From NCBI RefSeq assembly GCF_000378125.1, contig NZ_KB899241.1:124001-188000 (forward strand): a stretch of DNA of 64,000 nt, read 5' to 3'. The translations under genes and the position numbers were made by a program. Shown here piece by piece: positions 1 through 9,078 of the stretch. Below the pieces are notes generated by a model. That model saw only the letters and a program-made list of their open reading frames with translations, had not been told where the DNA came from and searched no databases. Numbering within the stretch: the stretch's first letter is position 1; the number at the start of each line of letters is the position of its first letter. Source of the DNA: Rudaea cellulosilytica DSM 22992. GTDB taxonomy: Bacteria > Pseudomonadota > Gammaproteobacteria > Xanthomonadales > Rhodanobacteraceae.

Positions 1-1289
<1,289 letters not shown>

Positions 1290-1301
1290 TCAATAGATCA
1301 A

Positions 1302-1338
1302 ATTGTCATTTCTGATAACTTCCATAGGAATGACGTAT
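1302..1338 (-). promoter_or_regulatory. Candidate OxyR operator upstream of katG
   Basis: Read on the minus strand the site is ATAC-N7-CTAT-N7-ATCA-N7-CAAT. This has exactly the tetranucleotide/7-nt spacing of the OxyR consensus ATAG-N7-CTAT-N7-ATAG-N7-CTAT and matches 12 of 16 defined bases. It ends about 60 nt before the katG start. A TTGATC hexamer directly downstream could be the -35 element, as expected for an OxyR-activated promoter. Seen by eye only; no binding data. Confidence 0.5.
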
Positions 1339-1469
1339 CGAAAGCGTCACGTTGGCCACCTGGAAGTCTGCAGATGAAGAAAACATTGCCATGACGGTAT
1401 CGAAGCATGGCTGCCGTGGCAGGGCGAAATGATCGCGGCAGCTCCAGGCACGTCCGCGCGTTTGCACAT

Positions 1470-1497
1470 AAAAAAAGCCCGCTGGAAAGCGGGCTTT
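1470..1497 (-). terminator. Rho-independent terminator after tRNA-Thr
   Basis: AAAGCCCGC / GCGGGCTTT hairpin followed on the minus strand by a run of seven T. It lies about 40 nt beyond the 3' end of tRNA-Thr and would end that transcript before katG. Confidence 0.8.
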
Positions 1498-1535
1498 GAC
1501 GTGCTAGTCGACTCTTGAGGAGTCGCAAATTCTGA

Positions 1536-1611
1536 TGGTGCCGGAGAAGGGAATCGAACCCCCGACCTACGCATTACGAATGCGCCGCTCTACCAACTGA
1601 GCTACTCCGGC
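1536..1611 (-). tRNA. tRNA-Thr (anticodon CGT)
   Basis: A 76-nt cloverleaf with the 3' CCA encoded. The acceptor stem GCCGGAG pairs with CTCCGGC and the discriminator base is A. The anticodon stem GCGCA/TGCGT closes the loop TTCGTAA, giving anticodon CGT, which reads the Thr codon ACG. The T-arm contains GGTTCGATTCC. A promoter lies immediately upstream and a terminator downstream, so it appears to be a single-gene transcript. Confidence 0.97.
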
Positions 1612-1623
1612 ACGGAGCCGCAT

Positions 1624-1652
1624 AGTTTAGCTGCACGAACCTCTTCGATCAA
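1624..1652 (-). promoter_or_regulatory. Sigma-70 promoter of tRNA-Thr
   Basis: On the minus strand, TTGATC (-35, 1652-1647), a 17-nt spacer, then TAAACT (-10, 1629-1624). The -10 ends 12 nt before the mature tRNA 5' end, so the leader is very short. Confidence 0.65.
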
Positions 1653-1830
1653 GGACGCCGGTTCAGCAGCAGCTTGCCACTGCGCTGTCGGTCATTGCTG
1701 CCGCCGACAGAAGCTACGAATGTCGCTCTCGCCTGCGGCCTTTTCCTACACGGCGGCGCGCAATCCGTGGATGGAGCGATTCTGCGCAACTCCCTAGCAT
1801 GTCGCCGTCCCTGAGAGCCAGGAGATCGAC

Positions 1831-2385
1831 ATGCAAGCCATCCGCACTACGCCACAGACCGGCTTCACCCTCGTGGAACTGGTGTTCGTCGTCGCCATCG
1901 TCGCCGTGCTAGCCGGTGTCGCGAGCAGCAGCGTCGCCGCCGCGATTCACGCCGCGCGCGGCAGCAACGGACTTGCCAGCTTCGTTGCCTCGCTCACCCG
2001 TGCACGCAGCAGCGCGGCGAACGCGGGCGTGGAGATCGTGCTCTGCCCGAGTCTCGATGGTGCGGCCTGCGCATCCGGCGATCATTGGGAGAACGGCTGG
2101 ATCGCCTTCGCCGCCACGCACGGCGGCAGCGAGCGCCAGCCGGGCGACCCGATCCTCCTGCGCCAGGAAGCGCTACCGCCGAAAGTGCACCTGGTCAGCA
2201 CAAGCGGGCGCACGCGCATCCACTTCCAGCCCAGCGGCGGCAGCGTAGGCAGCAATGTCACCTTCACGCTTTGCGACGGCCGTGGGGCAGCGAAGGCGAG
2301 TGCTTATGCGATGGGCAACAATGGCAATCTGCACCCAACGGCTTCAAACCCTGCGAATGTCGCCGAGGCATGCACCAGCTCATGA
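1831..2385 (+). CDS. Solitary GspH/FimT-type minor pseudopilin
   Basis: 184-residue class III prepilin. A short leader ends in Gly before FTLVELVFVVAIVAVLAGV, the FTLxE signal cleaved and methylated by PilD, and this is followed by the hydrophobic alpha-1 segment. The downstream segment with GDHWENGWIAF matches the W-x-x-GW-x-x-F feature of the GspH/FimT domain. The ATG has an AGGAG ribosome-binding site 7 nt upstream. It converges on the giant prepilin gene with only 13 nt between the stop codons and is not part of the minus-strand pilin operon, so it is probably transcribed separately. It is a second FimT/GspH paralogue besides the one at 7824-8438. The expected role is a minor pilin of the type IV pilus tip or of a type II secretion pseudopilus; the sequence does not decide which. 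Confidence 0.85.
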   Translation: MQAIRTTPQTGFTLVELVFVVAIVAVLAGVASSSVAAAIHAARGSNGLASFVASLTRARSSAANAGVEIVLCPSLDGAACASGDHWENGWIAFAATHGGSERQPGDPILLRQEALPPKVHLVSTSGRTRIHFQPSGGSVGSNVTFTLCDGRGAAKASAYAMGNNGNLHPTASNPANVAEACTSS

Positions 2386-2398
2386 ATACAGCACAAAA

Positions 2399-5107
2399 TC
2401 AGAGATTGCACGACCCGTACGTATAGCTATAGCTAGTAGTTGTCTGGCAATTATTGCCAGCGTTATTGCAGGTAGTCGACGTAGTTAAATTACAGGTTCC
2501 TGCGACGGTGTAACTGTTGGTCGTGTTCTTAGTGAAGCCGATAGTGATCAAATCGGGACTGCTCGAATTGGTACTGGAAATTGCCGAAACAGGCAGCGTA
2601 ACTGTCTGATTTGCTGTCAACCCATACTGACTGGTACCGCCCGCACCAGCTGCAACAACGGAATTCCACCCTGAAGGCGACGCACCAGCAGTCAACGCCG
2701 TTCCGTTCACCGAAACCGACGAGACGTCATAGACGAAGCATTGCGTTGCCACCACTGGTGCGCAGCCGGTACCAGTACCCCCCGAGCCGTTTATCTGCTG
2801 GTTATATTTTTCCACAGTCAACTGTACGCCTGCTTTGGTCGTACCAACTGGATTGGTCGATACCGGAGATACTGAGTTTGGCGTAGTGGAATAAGTCGTC
2901 GTGCAATTGTTCCCATTGCCATTGCAACTTTGGGTGCTAGTAACCCCGCCGACGAACAGGATCGAATACGTCGTTGTGCTTCCGCTCTTCGTACTCGTCT
3001 GGTAGATCTGCGGAGCGCCACTCCCGCTACTATTCAACGACGTCGAACCGAACCATCCAGTGACATTCGGATCGAGACTCGTCAATGAATTCGTGGCGAT
3101 CTGTGGCAGACCACTCAAGGCCACATTGAAGTAGATCGAACCACTGCTGCCACCACTTGTCGCGCTGCTGATCGTGAATTGCCTCTGGTCGGTCAACGTC
3201 GTGCTGTAATCGTACGGGGAAATTTGCGGATTCGCCGTGTTGAGGATGCCGGTCAGGCTGGTATTGCCCACTCCGACAGTGCCTACCGCATAGGCACTCG
3301 CACCATTGGTCGTGCTCACAGCGCGTACGGTGCCACGGCTCGGATTCGCTGGATTGAACGCAGCGGTCGCCGTCGCCAGGTTGGGAAAGTTGATGATCGA
3401 CGCCGGTGTCGAGGTCCACGTCGACAATTCGGTCATGTTCACCGTGGTGAAGGGAATTACCGGAAGAACGCAGTCCTCGACTTTTTTCTGGTCAGTCGTG
3501 CTCGTGCAGCTGGTGAAGGCATTCTTCAACGCCGTCACTGCCTCGGTCTCGAGATGATCAATGAACAGACCGCGGGTGTACACGAACCGGTTGTCCGTGG
3601 ACGCGGTCGTGATCGATACCGAGGACGGGCTGAGACTGTAGCCGGCCCACAGGCTCGCCGGCGCGCCGCTGACTTGTGGGCTCGAGCTCGCCGCGTACGG
3701 GCCCGTTCCCGCCTGCAAGCTTGTCAGACTGGCGTAGAGGTAGTCCTTCACGAAAGAAGCCGCGCTCGTATCGGTTGCATCACCCGCATATGCGGTTTCC
3801 GCGGTAGAGGTCGGCAGTGGGCTGGTTGCGGGGCTGCTCACCGTGCTGGGCGAAGTCGTATTGCAGGACGTGGTTATTCCCGCGGCGACCTCGTTGGTGC
3901 AGGTGTCCGTAGTGAGGTTGCCATAGAAATAGTTGTGGAGATCGGTCGCCGTCGCATACGAACCGTTGACGCGAATCAAGCGGCAGGCATTGTCGAAGGA
4001 ACCGCTTGTAACAGCGGTGAACGTACCGTCGCCGTTATTGACGTAATGCTTAAAATCGTTCGAAAAATTGTCGTACTTGACGGTATCGCTCGAACTGTCG
4101 TTGCGATCGCGACAGCAGGTATCGCAATCGGTGTCATTACTAGTCGCTGTGGAGTCGACGCCGGTCGTGGACGAAGTTTGATTTGCCACCAACGCGGGAG
4201 AAGTATACTGATAGCCGTTCCAGTACGTCGGCCGGTACGGAGCCGCCGTGACTGTCGCCAAGGAGGAATTCGAGCCCGAAACGTTCGTGGCGCCGCCGTA
4301 GGCGCACTTGCATTTGACCACCTTCGTATCCACGCGGTTGTTGATAACGTAACCGCCGTAGGTACTTGTGGTCGACTGATACGTCATCGTGCTGAAGGTG
4401 GTACCCGTATTGGTCGTGACCGGAGCCGGGTTCGTCGCCGCGGCATTCTGGCTCGTGCTGATGGCAATCGGAATGACGCCTGGACTGTTCAGATTGTTCC
4501 CGGGATTGGCCTGGCGCACGACCGGAGAAGGGATGTCGGCCGTCGTGGGAATGGTTTGCGCTGCCAAGGTATTTCCGATATCGAGCGAAGTGCCGCTCAA
4601 AGTCGTGTCGTAGACGAGCGAGCGCGATTGCCCCAGCGAGTCCTTCCAGGTCGTCGTGACGGTCACGGCCGCGTACGAGATCTGCCCCCCGTAAGAGCCG
4701 GCGGTTGTAGCTTCCGTGAACGTATTGCCATAACCATCGCCATTGAAAACCCTCGTGGAAATCGAGGTCGACAAATTGCTTACTCCAGCGGCCTGTTGGG
4801 CACAATAGGCTGCCTTGGCCTGGCTGCTCATATCCGGGCACGTCGTCGATGTTGCCGGACTGATCGTACTTGAACCTGCTGCGACCGTACCGTATCCGCC
4901 TGAACGCATTTGTTCGACCACGCCCTGTGCGTAGGCAGCGATCGTGGAACGTGCCCGCGCATCGGCGGCATTGCGCGCTAATGTGCCTTGGAATACCCCG
5001 AGCGCAAGCAATCCGGTTGCAAGCACGATGATCGCTATGAGCACGTCGATCATCGAAAACCCGCGGAGCCTTCCAAGCAAGGTCACTCTAATCGGCTTCG
5101 TAGTCAC
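2399..5107 (-). CDS. Giant PilV-like prepilin (902 aa), possible tip adhesin
   Basis: The N-terminus is a type IV prepilin signal: a 16-residue leader ending in Gly, then FSMIDVLIAIIVLATGLLAL. This resembles PilV (usually FSLIEVLIA), but the +5 Glu is Asp. PilV is normally 150-190 residues. Here about 840 residues follow, very rich in Ser, Thr, Asn and Gly, with an unusual Cys cluster (C266-K-C268 and C328-x2-C331-C332-R-D-R-N-D) and many further Cys towards the C-terminus. No PilY1-type vWA domain or calcium loop was recognised. The GTG at 5107 is chosen because GGAG lies 8 nt upstream; an ATG at 5131, overlapping the pilX stop, is the alternative. It is the last gene of fimT-pilW-pilX-this, the slot of pilY1 in Pseudomonas. 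The gene looks AT-richer than its housekeeping neighbours. The prepilin assignment is firm; an adhesin role is inference. Confidence 0.8.
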   Translation of the reverse strand: MTTKPIRVTLLGRLRGFSMIDVLIAIIVLATGLLALGVFQGTLARNAADARARSTIAAYAQGVVEQMRSGGYGTVAAGSSTISPATSTTCPDMSSQAKAAYCAQQAAGVSNLSTSISTRVFNGDGYGNTFTEATTAGSYGGQISYAAVTVTTTWKDSLGQSRSLVYDTTLSGTSLDIGNTLAAQTIPTTADIPSPVVRQANPGNNLNSPGVIPIAISTSQNAAATNPAPVTTNTGTTFSTMTYQSTTSTYGGYVINNRVDTKVVKCKCAYGGATNVSGSNSSLATVTAAPYRPTYWNGYQYTSPALVANQTSSTTGVDSTATSNDTDCDTCCRDRNDSSSDTVKYDNFSNDFKHYVNNGDGTFTAVTSGSFDNACRLIRVNGSYATATDLHNYFYGNLTTDTCTNEVAAGITTSCNTTSPSTVSSPATSPLPTSTAETAYAGDATDTSAASFVKDYLYASLTSLQAGTGPYAASSSPQVSGAPASLWAGYSLSPSSVSITTASTDNRFVYTRGLFIDHLETEAVTALKNAFTSCTSTTDQKKVEDCVLPVIPFTTVNMTELSTWTSTPASIINFPNLATATAAFNPANPSRGTVRAVSTTNGASAYAVGTVGVGNTSLTGILNTANPQISPYDYSTTLTDQRQFTISSATSGGSSGSIYFNVALSGLPQIATNSLTSLDPNVTGWFGSTSLNSSGSGAPQIYQTSTKSGSTTTYSILFVGGVTSTQSCNGNGNNCTTTYSTTPNSVSPVSTNPVGTTKAGVQLTVEKYNQQINGSGGTGTGCAPVVATQCFVYDVSSVSVNGTALTAGASPSGWNSVVAAGAGGTSQYGLTANQTVTLPVSAISSTNSSSPDLITIGFTKNTTNSYTVAGTCNLTTSTTCNNAGNNCQTTTSYSYTYGSCNL

Positions 5108-5120
5108 GGCGTATTCTCCG

Positions 5121-7031
5121 TCAATAGGCATAACGGTCTGTCCAGGAAGCTGGTAATGCCGCTGGAGTCTTCAGCGACGGCAACGTCTTAAGAGCGCCCA
5201 TTACCGCCGTGCTGTAGACGATTGAAGAGGACCCGTTGAGTTTCTCGCCTGTTCCCTGGATCACGACCGACCCATATATCGTCCCGGTCGAATTGCTTCG
5301 AAAATCCGCTGCGCCGCCATACGATGTCGAGGAACCCGCTGCAGTGGTATCGCGTATAAACACCAAACCGAAGACTGTCGCCTGCTGCAAGGTCGCCGAC
5401 CCGTCCTCGACGAGAATGACGGGCCTGTCCGGATAGCCGATCTGGGAAACCGAATTGAGGCAAGTCCCGGTCTGGTCCCAAATCAGCCCGCCGGTGGAGG
5501 CCACGCTGGAAACCAATTGCGAGCAACTCGTAACGCGTTTTGCGGGGTCAATCCAGTTTTTTTGTGTAGCATTCAACGGAAGGATAAACAGCGCGTTTTT
5601 GTACAGATAGGCTTCGTCGTATCCAATGACGTGGCCACTGCCTCCATCGGCAAGAACCACCGTCTCGGATTTGTGGTACTCGCAAAAACAATCGGTATTC
5701 TTGACCGTGCCATCCAGGGAGGTGCATGCGGAATTTGCGGTTCCCGGAGACTGTACTTGGAGATCATCCCAGGCATGGACGTGGAAGATGAAATAGAACA
5801 GATCGCAGGGAAATTCTTTTGCGTTGACGTTGTAATTCGTCTGACATTTGCTGGGATCGGTGCTGCAGGCGCTATCGACGCCGACGATCTTGCCGGACAA
5901 CTTTTCATTGCAGCCGCCGACCGACTGGTTGGTAAGAATGTCCGCCCCCATTCCCAGGTTGCCTGAGGCCGCGGAAATGGAAGCGTTCGGATCGCTGGAA
6001 TTGCTGCTGCACGAACACGCCTTGTTGCCACTGCCCGTGCAGATCGGCACAGTGGAGGTCGAACCGTCGTGGTTCGTAGCGAAACTGAAGGTGCCGCTTG
6101 TCGCGCGCATCCAATTGCCCATGAAGCACGTGTTTACCGTACCCGCTCCTTGTTCGGTCACACACTGCGGCGACCACACCGTGACCGGCACGCCCGTGCC
6201 CCCGGCATTGGGCGCCGTCACAAAGGTACCGTTGCCGGTAAGATCGATGGTGCCCGACGCAGTAATCGTGGGTGCATTCGCCGCCCCCGCTGCCCCGGGG
6301 CTCAGGCCGAACGAGGTACTCAAGGTGCTGCTCGCAGACTCGCCAGCAATACTGCCTACCGCGGTCACGGTAAAAATGAATGTACCCGCAGATTGGGTTG
6401 CGTCAGCCGTGCACTCCGTCGGATCCGCAACGGTAACCCCGGCTGCGGTGGTAACCCCGGGTTGTTTAACGATGCACAACAACGCTCCGACCCCGTAATT
6501 CACCGTAAATCCATTGCTGACAGTGCTCGTCAACTGCGAACCGATAGGCAGCGAACGCGAATCCATCGCGCTGCTCGAGCCGGTCACGCTGTACCCCGCT
6601 CCGCCGCTGTAGTAGTACATGTTGCCACGCCGCCCAAGGCCGCCAGGGCAACTGGTCTGACCGTTGGATGTGTTGCCTTTTGAATCTGCGCTTGACGTCG
6701 CGCTGGCGCACTGCGGAACGGCGCCGCACGGATACGACGTGTCCGTGGCGGTGCACCGGGTCCATAGGGCAGCGCTAGTGGCATTGGTCAAGTCGGTTTT
6801 TGTCTGATTGTTCTTGATCCACTCCGTGCCCTGCGCAAGCGCCGCTTCGAGCGTCTCATGCACGACCCGCGCGCGCATATCCGCCGCTGAAGTGCGCTGG
6901 GCAAAAACCCCCACGTTCATCGCGAACAACGCCAGCAAGGACGCAAGGAGAAGCAGGATTAGGACGACGATCAGGGTCGTACCTCTCTGCGAATCTTTTT
7001 CCATGCGTGCGCAACGGCTGTCTCTGTTCAT
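5121..7031 (-). CDS. pilX: Enlarged PilX-type minor pilin (636 aa)
   Basis: The N-terminus QRGTTLIVVLILLLLASL matches the PilX_N type: Gly before the hydrophobic helix and no +5 Glu. Typical PilX proteins are 150-250 residues; this one is 636. The middle is Ser/Thr/Gly rich with several Cys (including CSC and CFC). The last ~130 residues hold short regularly spaced strands (VILVEDGSA, VFGLVFIRD, GTIYGSVVIQG) that look like a parallel beta-helix, which is inference. The start at 7031 is chosen because GAGGA lies 8 nt upstream of this ATG; a longer frame to 7106 has no such site. It begins 34 nt after the pilW stop and its stop precedes the next prepilin start by 13 nt, so the genes are probably cotranscribed. 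Expected role: minor pilin initiating pilus assembly. Confidence 0.82.
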   Translation of the reverse strand: MNRDSRCARMEKDSQRGTTLIVVLILLLLASLLALFAMNVGVFAQRTSAADMRARVVHETLEAALAQGTEWIKNNQTKTDLTNATSAALWTRCTATDTSYPCGAVPQCASATSSADSKGNTSNGQTSCPGGLGRRGNMYYYSGGAGYSVTGSSSAMDSRSLPIGSQLTSTVSNGFTVNYGVGALLCIVKQPGVTTAAGVTVADPTECTADATQSAGTFIFTVTAVGSIAGESASSTLSTSFGLSPGAAGAANAPTITASGTIDLTGNGTFVTAPNAGGTGVPVTVWSPQCVTEQGAGTVNTCFMGNWMRATSGTFSFATNHDGSTSTVPICTGSGNKACSCSSNSSDPNASISAASGNLGMGADILTNQSVGGCNEKLSGKIVGVDSACSTDPSKCQTNYNVNAKEFPCDLFYFIFHVHAWDDLQVQSPGTANSACTSLDGTVKNTDCFCEYHKSETVVLADGGSGHVIGYDEAYLYKNALFILPLNATQKNWIDPAKRVTSCSQLVSSVASTGGLIWDQTGTCLNSVSQIGYPDRPVILVEDGSATLQQATVFGLVFIRDTTAAGSSTSYGGAADFRSNSTGTIYGSVVIQGTGEKLNGSSSIVYSTAVMGALKTLPSLKTPAALPASWTDRYAY

Positions 7032-7065
7032 ATTCAATTCCTCGAACCCCTCATGAGTTTCGGCT

Positions 7066-7830
7066 CTACTGCACTGCCCCGGACCGAACAAAAATTGGTT
7101 GCGCAAAGCTGTGAGTGATCGAATTGGTGTAGCTGTCGCCGGAAAGCAGTTTTCCCTGCAATCTCAAATCAATTTCGGAGCAATACGGGAGCGTTCCCGC
7201 CGCGCAGGAAAACGTCAGACCGTAGTCACCAGATGTTGGACTTGTCAGTCTCAGCTGAGACGAATTCAAAGTCGTGACCGTTCCCAAAGTCGTGGAAGGA
7301 CCGGATGAGCCACAGCTCACCGGAGCTGCCGTAGGCGGGCAACCGGTCCCTGCAGTACAGGTGTAAGTTGCCATCACCACTGAATTCCCGTTCAACCCGA
7401 TCGCGCGGTAGTTATAGGTTCCCGCGAGATCACCACCGCTGAGATTCGGGTCACTCAACGTCGAATCCTGATATCCGTAAACCAAGCAGGTACCATTCGA
7501 ATTGTTTGCAGTGATCTTGGTGCCTGAACTGTTGTACAGATTGATCGCATCGAACGTACCGGTCGTCGAGGTCGCCGTACCGACGTTTGAAATTGGGTCG
7601 TGCAGTCGCCGGGCCCGTTTGATCTCGTCGGTAACCACGGAGGCGAGTGAACGCAATTCTTGATTGATGCGAGTGCCTTGAATCGTCTCTGAATTGGCCT
7701 TGTTGATCGCCACAACGAGACCGATCGCCCCTGCCACGACGATCATCCCAACCACGACCGCAACCATCAACTCGATCAGCGAAAACCCGCTTACGGACAG
7801 TTTGTGCGGCGGGCAGCGGCGTATCAACAT
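7066..7830 (-). CDS. pilW: Minor pilin PilW
   Basis: 254 residues. A prepilin leader is followed by GFSLIELMVAVVVGMIVVAGAI and then the conserved stretch with TRINQELRSLASVVTDEIKRARR, characteristic of PilW. The ATG at 7830 overlaps the fimT stop by 7 nt, indicating translational coupling; GGGGTA upstream is a plausible ribosome site. The remaining ~170 residues are Ser/Thr/Asn rich with several Cys pairs, as in other PilW proteins. PilW acts with PilV, PilX and FimU/FimT in the priming complex at the pilus tip in the inner membrane and periplasm. Length is somewhat short of the usual 270-350. Confidence 0.88.
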   Translation of the reverse strand: MLIRRCPPHKLSVSGFSLIELMVAVVVGMIVVAGAIGLVVAINKANSETIQGTRINQELRSLASVVTDEIKRARRLHDPISNVGTATSTTGTFDAINLYNSSGTKITANNSNGTCLVYGYQDSTLSDPNLSGGDLAGTYNYRAIGLNGNSVVMATYTCTAGTGCPPTAAPVSCGSSGPSTTLGTVTTLNSSQLRLTSPTSGDYGLTFSCAAGTLPYCSEIDLRLQGKLLSGDSYTNSITHSFAQPIFVRSGAVQ

Positions 7831-8438
7831 GATGGATACCCCGATACAAACGAGCTGCTGCTCGGCACGCAAACATTGGTCTGGCCGAGCGGCGAAACAG
7901 TAATTTGTGTCGAAAAATTACCAATCGCGACCACGATGGTCGGCGTAGTATTTAGGATGCTACCGCTGGAATCCGTAACGGCCCCCAGCTTGGGATTGAA
8001 TGTCACTCCGCCGTTGGTGTTTGAAGTATAGGCGATACCGCCATTTGCAGTTGTGATCGTCACTCCGGAATATCCGCTCGAGGACACCAGTGCGCTGCCA
8101 CCGTCCACGAGACAGGCAACGGTGGTCGCGGTGCAGTCGCATGGACTGTTCGCCAAAGTCAATGCATCCCCTGAACCTGAAACGGGACCCGCTTCCGCAA
8201 TCGCGCCTGCGCACCAGGACGTCTTGTTGACGGAAACGTTGATCTGCCGCTGGAGCTTCACCGAATTTATGCGCGATGTGTTCAGCAGATTGACGATATC
8301 GTCCGTCGCCCCACGTAGGCGCGATTTCTTGATCAGACTGGAAAAGCTCGGTATCGCGAGCGTGGAAAGGATCACCAGCACCGCCAATGTGACCATCAGC
8401 TCGACGAGAGTGAATCCAGTTTGCTGTCTATGACGCAT
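7824..8438 (-). CDS. fimT: FimT/GspH-type minor pilin, first gene of the operon
   Basis: 204 residues. The leader MRHRQQTG precedes FTLVELMVTLAVLVILSTLA, a class III prepilin signal with the +5 Glu. The segment after the helix (SSLIKKSRLRGATDDIVNLL) and the later Cys-containing beta region fit FimT/GspH. The ATG at 8438 follows AAGGGG; a GTG two codons earlier is possible. It heads the minus-strand operon and is divergent from pilE, with a 157-nt intergenic region holding both promoters. FimT/FimU-class proteins prime pilus assembly; some FimT proteins bind DNA during natural transformation, which cannot be judged from sequence here. Confidence 0.85.
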   Translation of the reverse strand: MRHRQQTGFTLVELMVTLAVLVILSTLAIPSFSSLIKKSRLRGATDDIVNLLNTSRINSVKLQRQINVSVNKTSWCAGAIAEAGPVSGSGDALTLANSPCDCTATTVACLVDGGSALVSSSGYSGVTITTANGGIAYTSNTNGGVTFNPKLGAVTDSSGSILNTTPTIVVAIGNFSTQITVSPLGQTNVCVPSSSSFVSGYPSC

Positions 8439-8595
8439 AGACACCCCTTACTCCGATTGACCGCGATTCTAGCCATCTGATTTGAGGCTTTCGGAGCGAA
8501 TCCGACTAGCGGCGCGGATTTCCGGCTAATCGGCTGGACTCACCCAAGACTAGGCTATTAGTATCTGACCCCGAAACGCAATTTGGGGATGGCGC

Positions 8596-9051
8596 GTGAG
8601 CAAGAATCGTGGATTCACCCTGATCGAACTGGTAATCGTCGTTGCGATCGTGGCGATTCTAGCGGCAATCGCGTTGCCAAGCTTCTTATCACAGATTCGC
8701 AAATCGCGCCGCAGTGAAGCCCAGGGCGCAATGCAATCGGCGGCGCTTGGAGAGGAGCGGGTACGCGCTGACTGCACGACCTATGTCAATGCTTCGGTAG
8801 CCGCGGATTGGACCACCGCCCCCACTGGCTGCGCCTCGACAGTAACGCTTGGCGGCAACCCTTATACATCGGCGTATTACACCTTAACCATAACCGGAAG
8901 CAGCGGTACCGCATATACAGTCAACGCCACCGCCATCGCCGGCAAGAGCCAAGTAAACGACACGGCTTATGGTACGCCCTGCAGCACGCTTACATACGCC
9001 TACTCCGCCGGCGTAATCACCAAGACTCCTACTGATTGCTGGGCAAAATAG
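8596..9051 (+). CDS. pilE: Type IV pilin PilE
   Basis: 151 residues. The very short leader MSKNRG is followed by FTLIELVIVVAIVAILAAIALPSF, the typical type IVa pilin N-terminus with the +5 Glu. The rest matches the small PilE family (IRKSRRSEAQGAMQSAALGEE) and ends with a Cys-containing D-region loop (Cys near TPCS and near the C-terminus). The start is a GTG; an ATG 7 nt upstream is in another frame. It lies between the minor-pilin operon and ispH, as in Pseudomonas and xanthomonads. It may be a minor pilin rather than the main subunit (pilA), which is not in the window. Confidence 0.9.
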   Translation: MSKNRGFTLIELVIVVAIVAILAAIALPSFLSQIRKSRRSEAQGAMQSAALGEERVRADCTTYVNASVAADWTTAPTGCASTVTLGGNPYTSAYYTLTITGSSGTAYTVNATAIAGKSQVNDTAYGTPCSTLTYAYSAGVITKTPTDCWAK

Positions 9052-9078
9052 GTCGTGCCGGAGCCAGATGCAAAAGCC

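Noticed and set aside
3179-4873. 564-codon plus-strand frame antisense to the giant prepilin
   Set aside because: The protein is Arg/Gly-rich and lacks any signal or domain; the minus strand has a clear prepilin start and operon context.
2399-5131. Annotation of the giant prepilin as PilY1
   Set aside because: It has a prepilin N-terminus, and no PilY1 propeller or calcium-binding loop was recognised.
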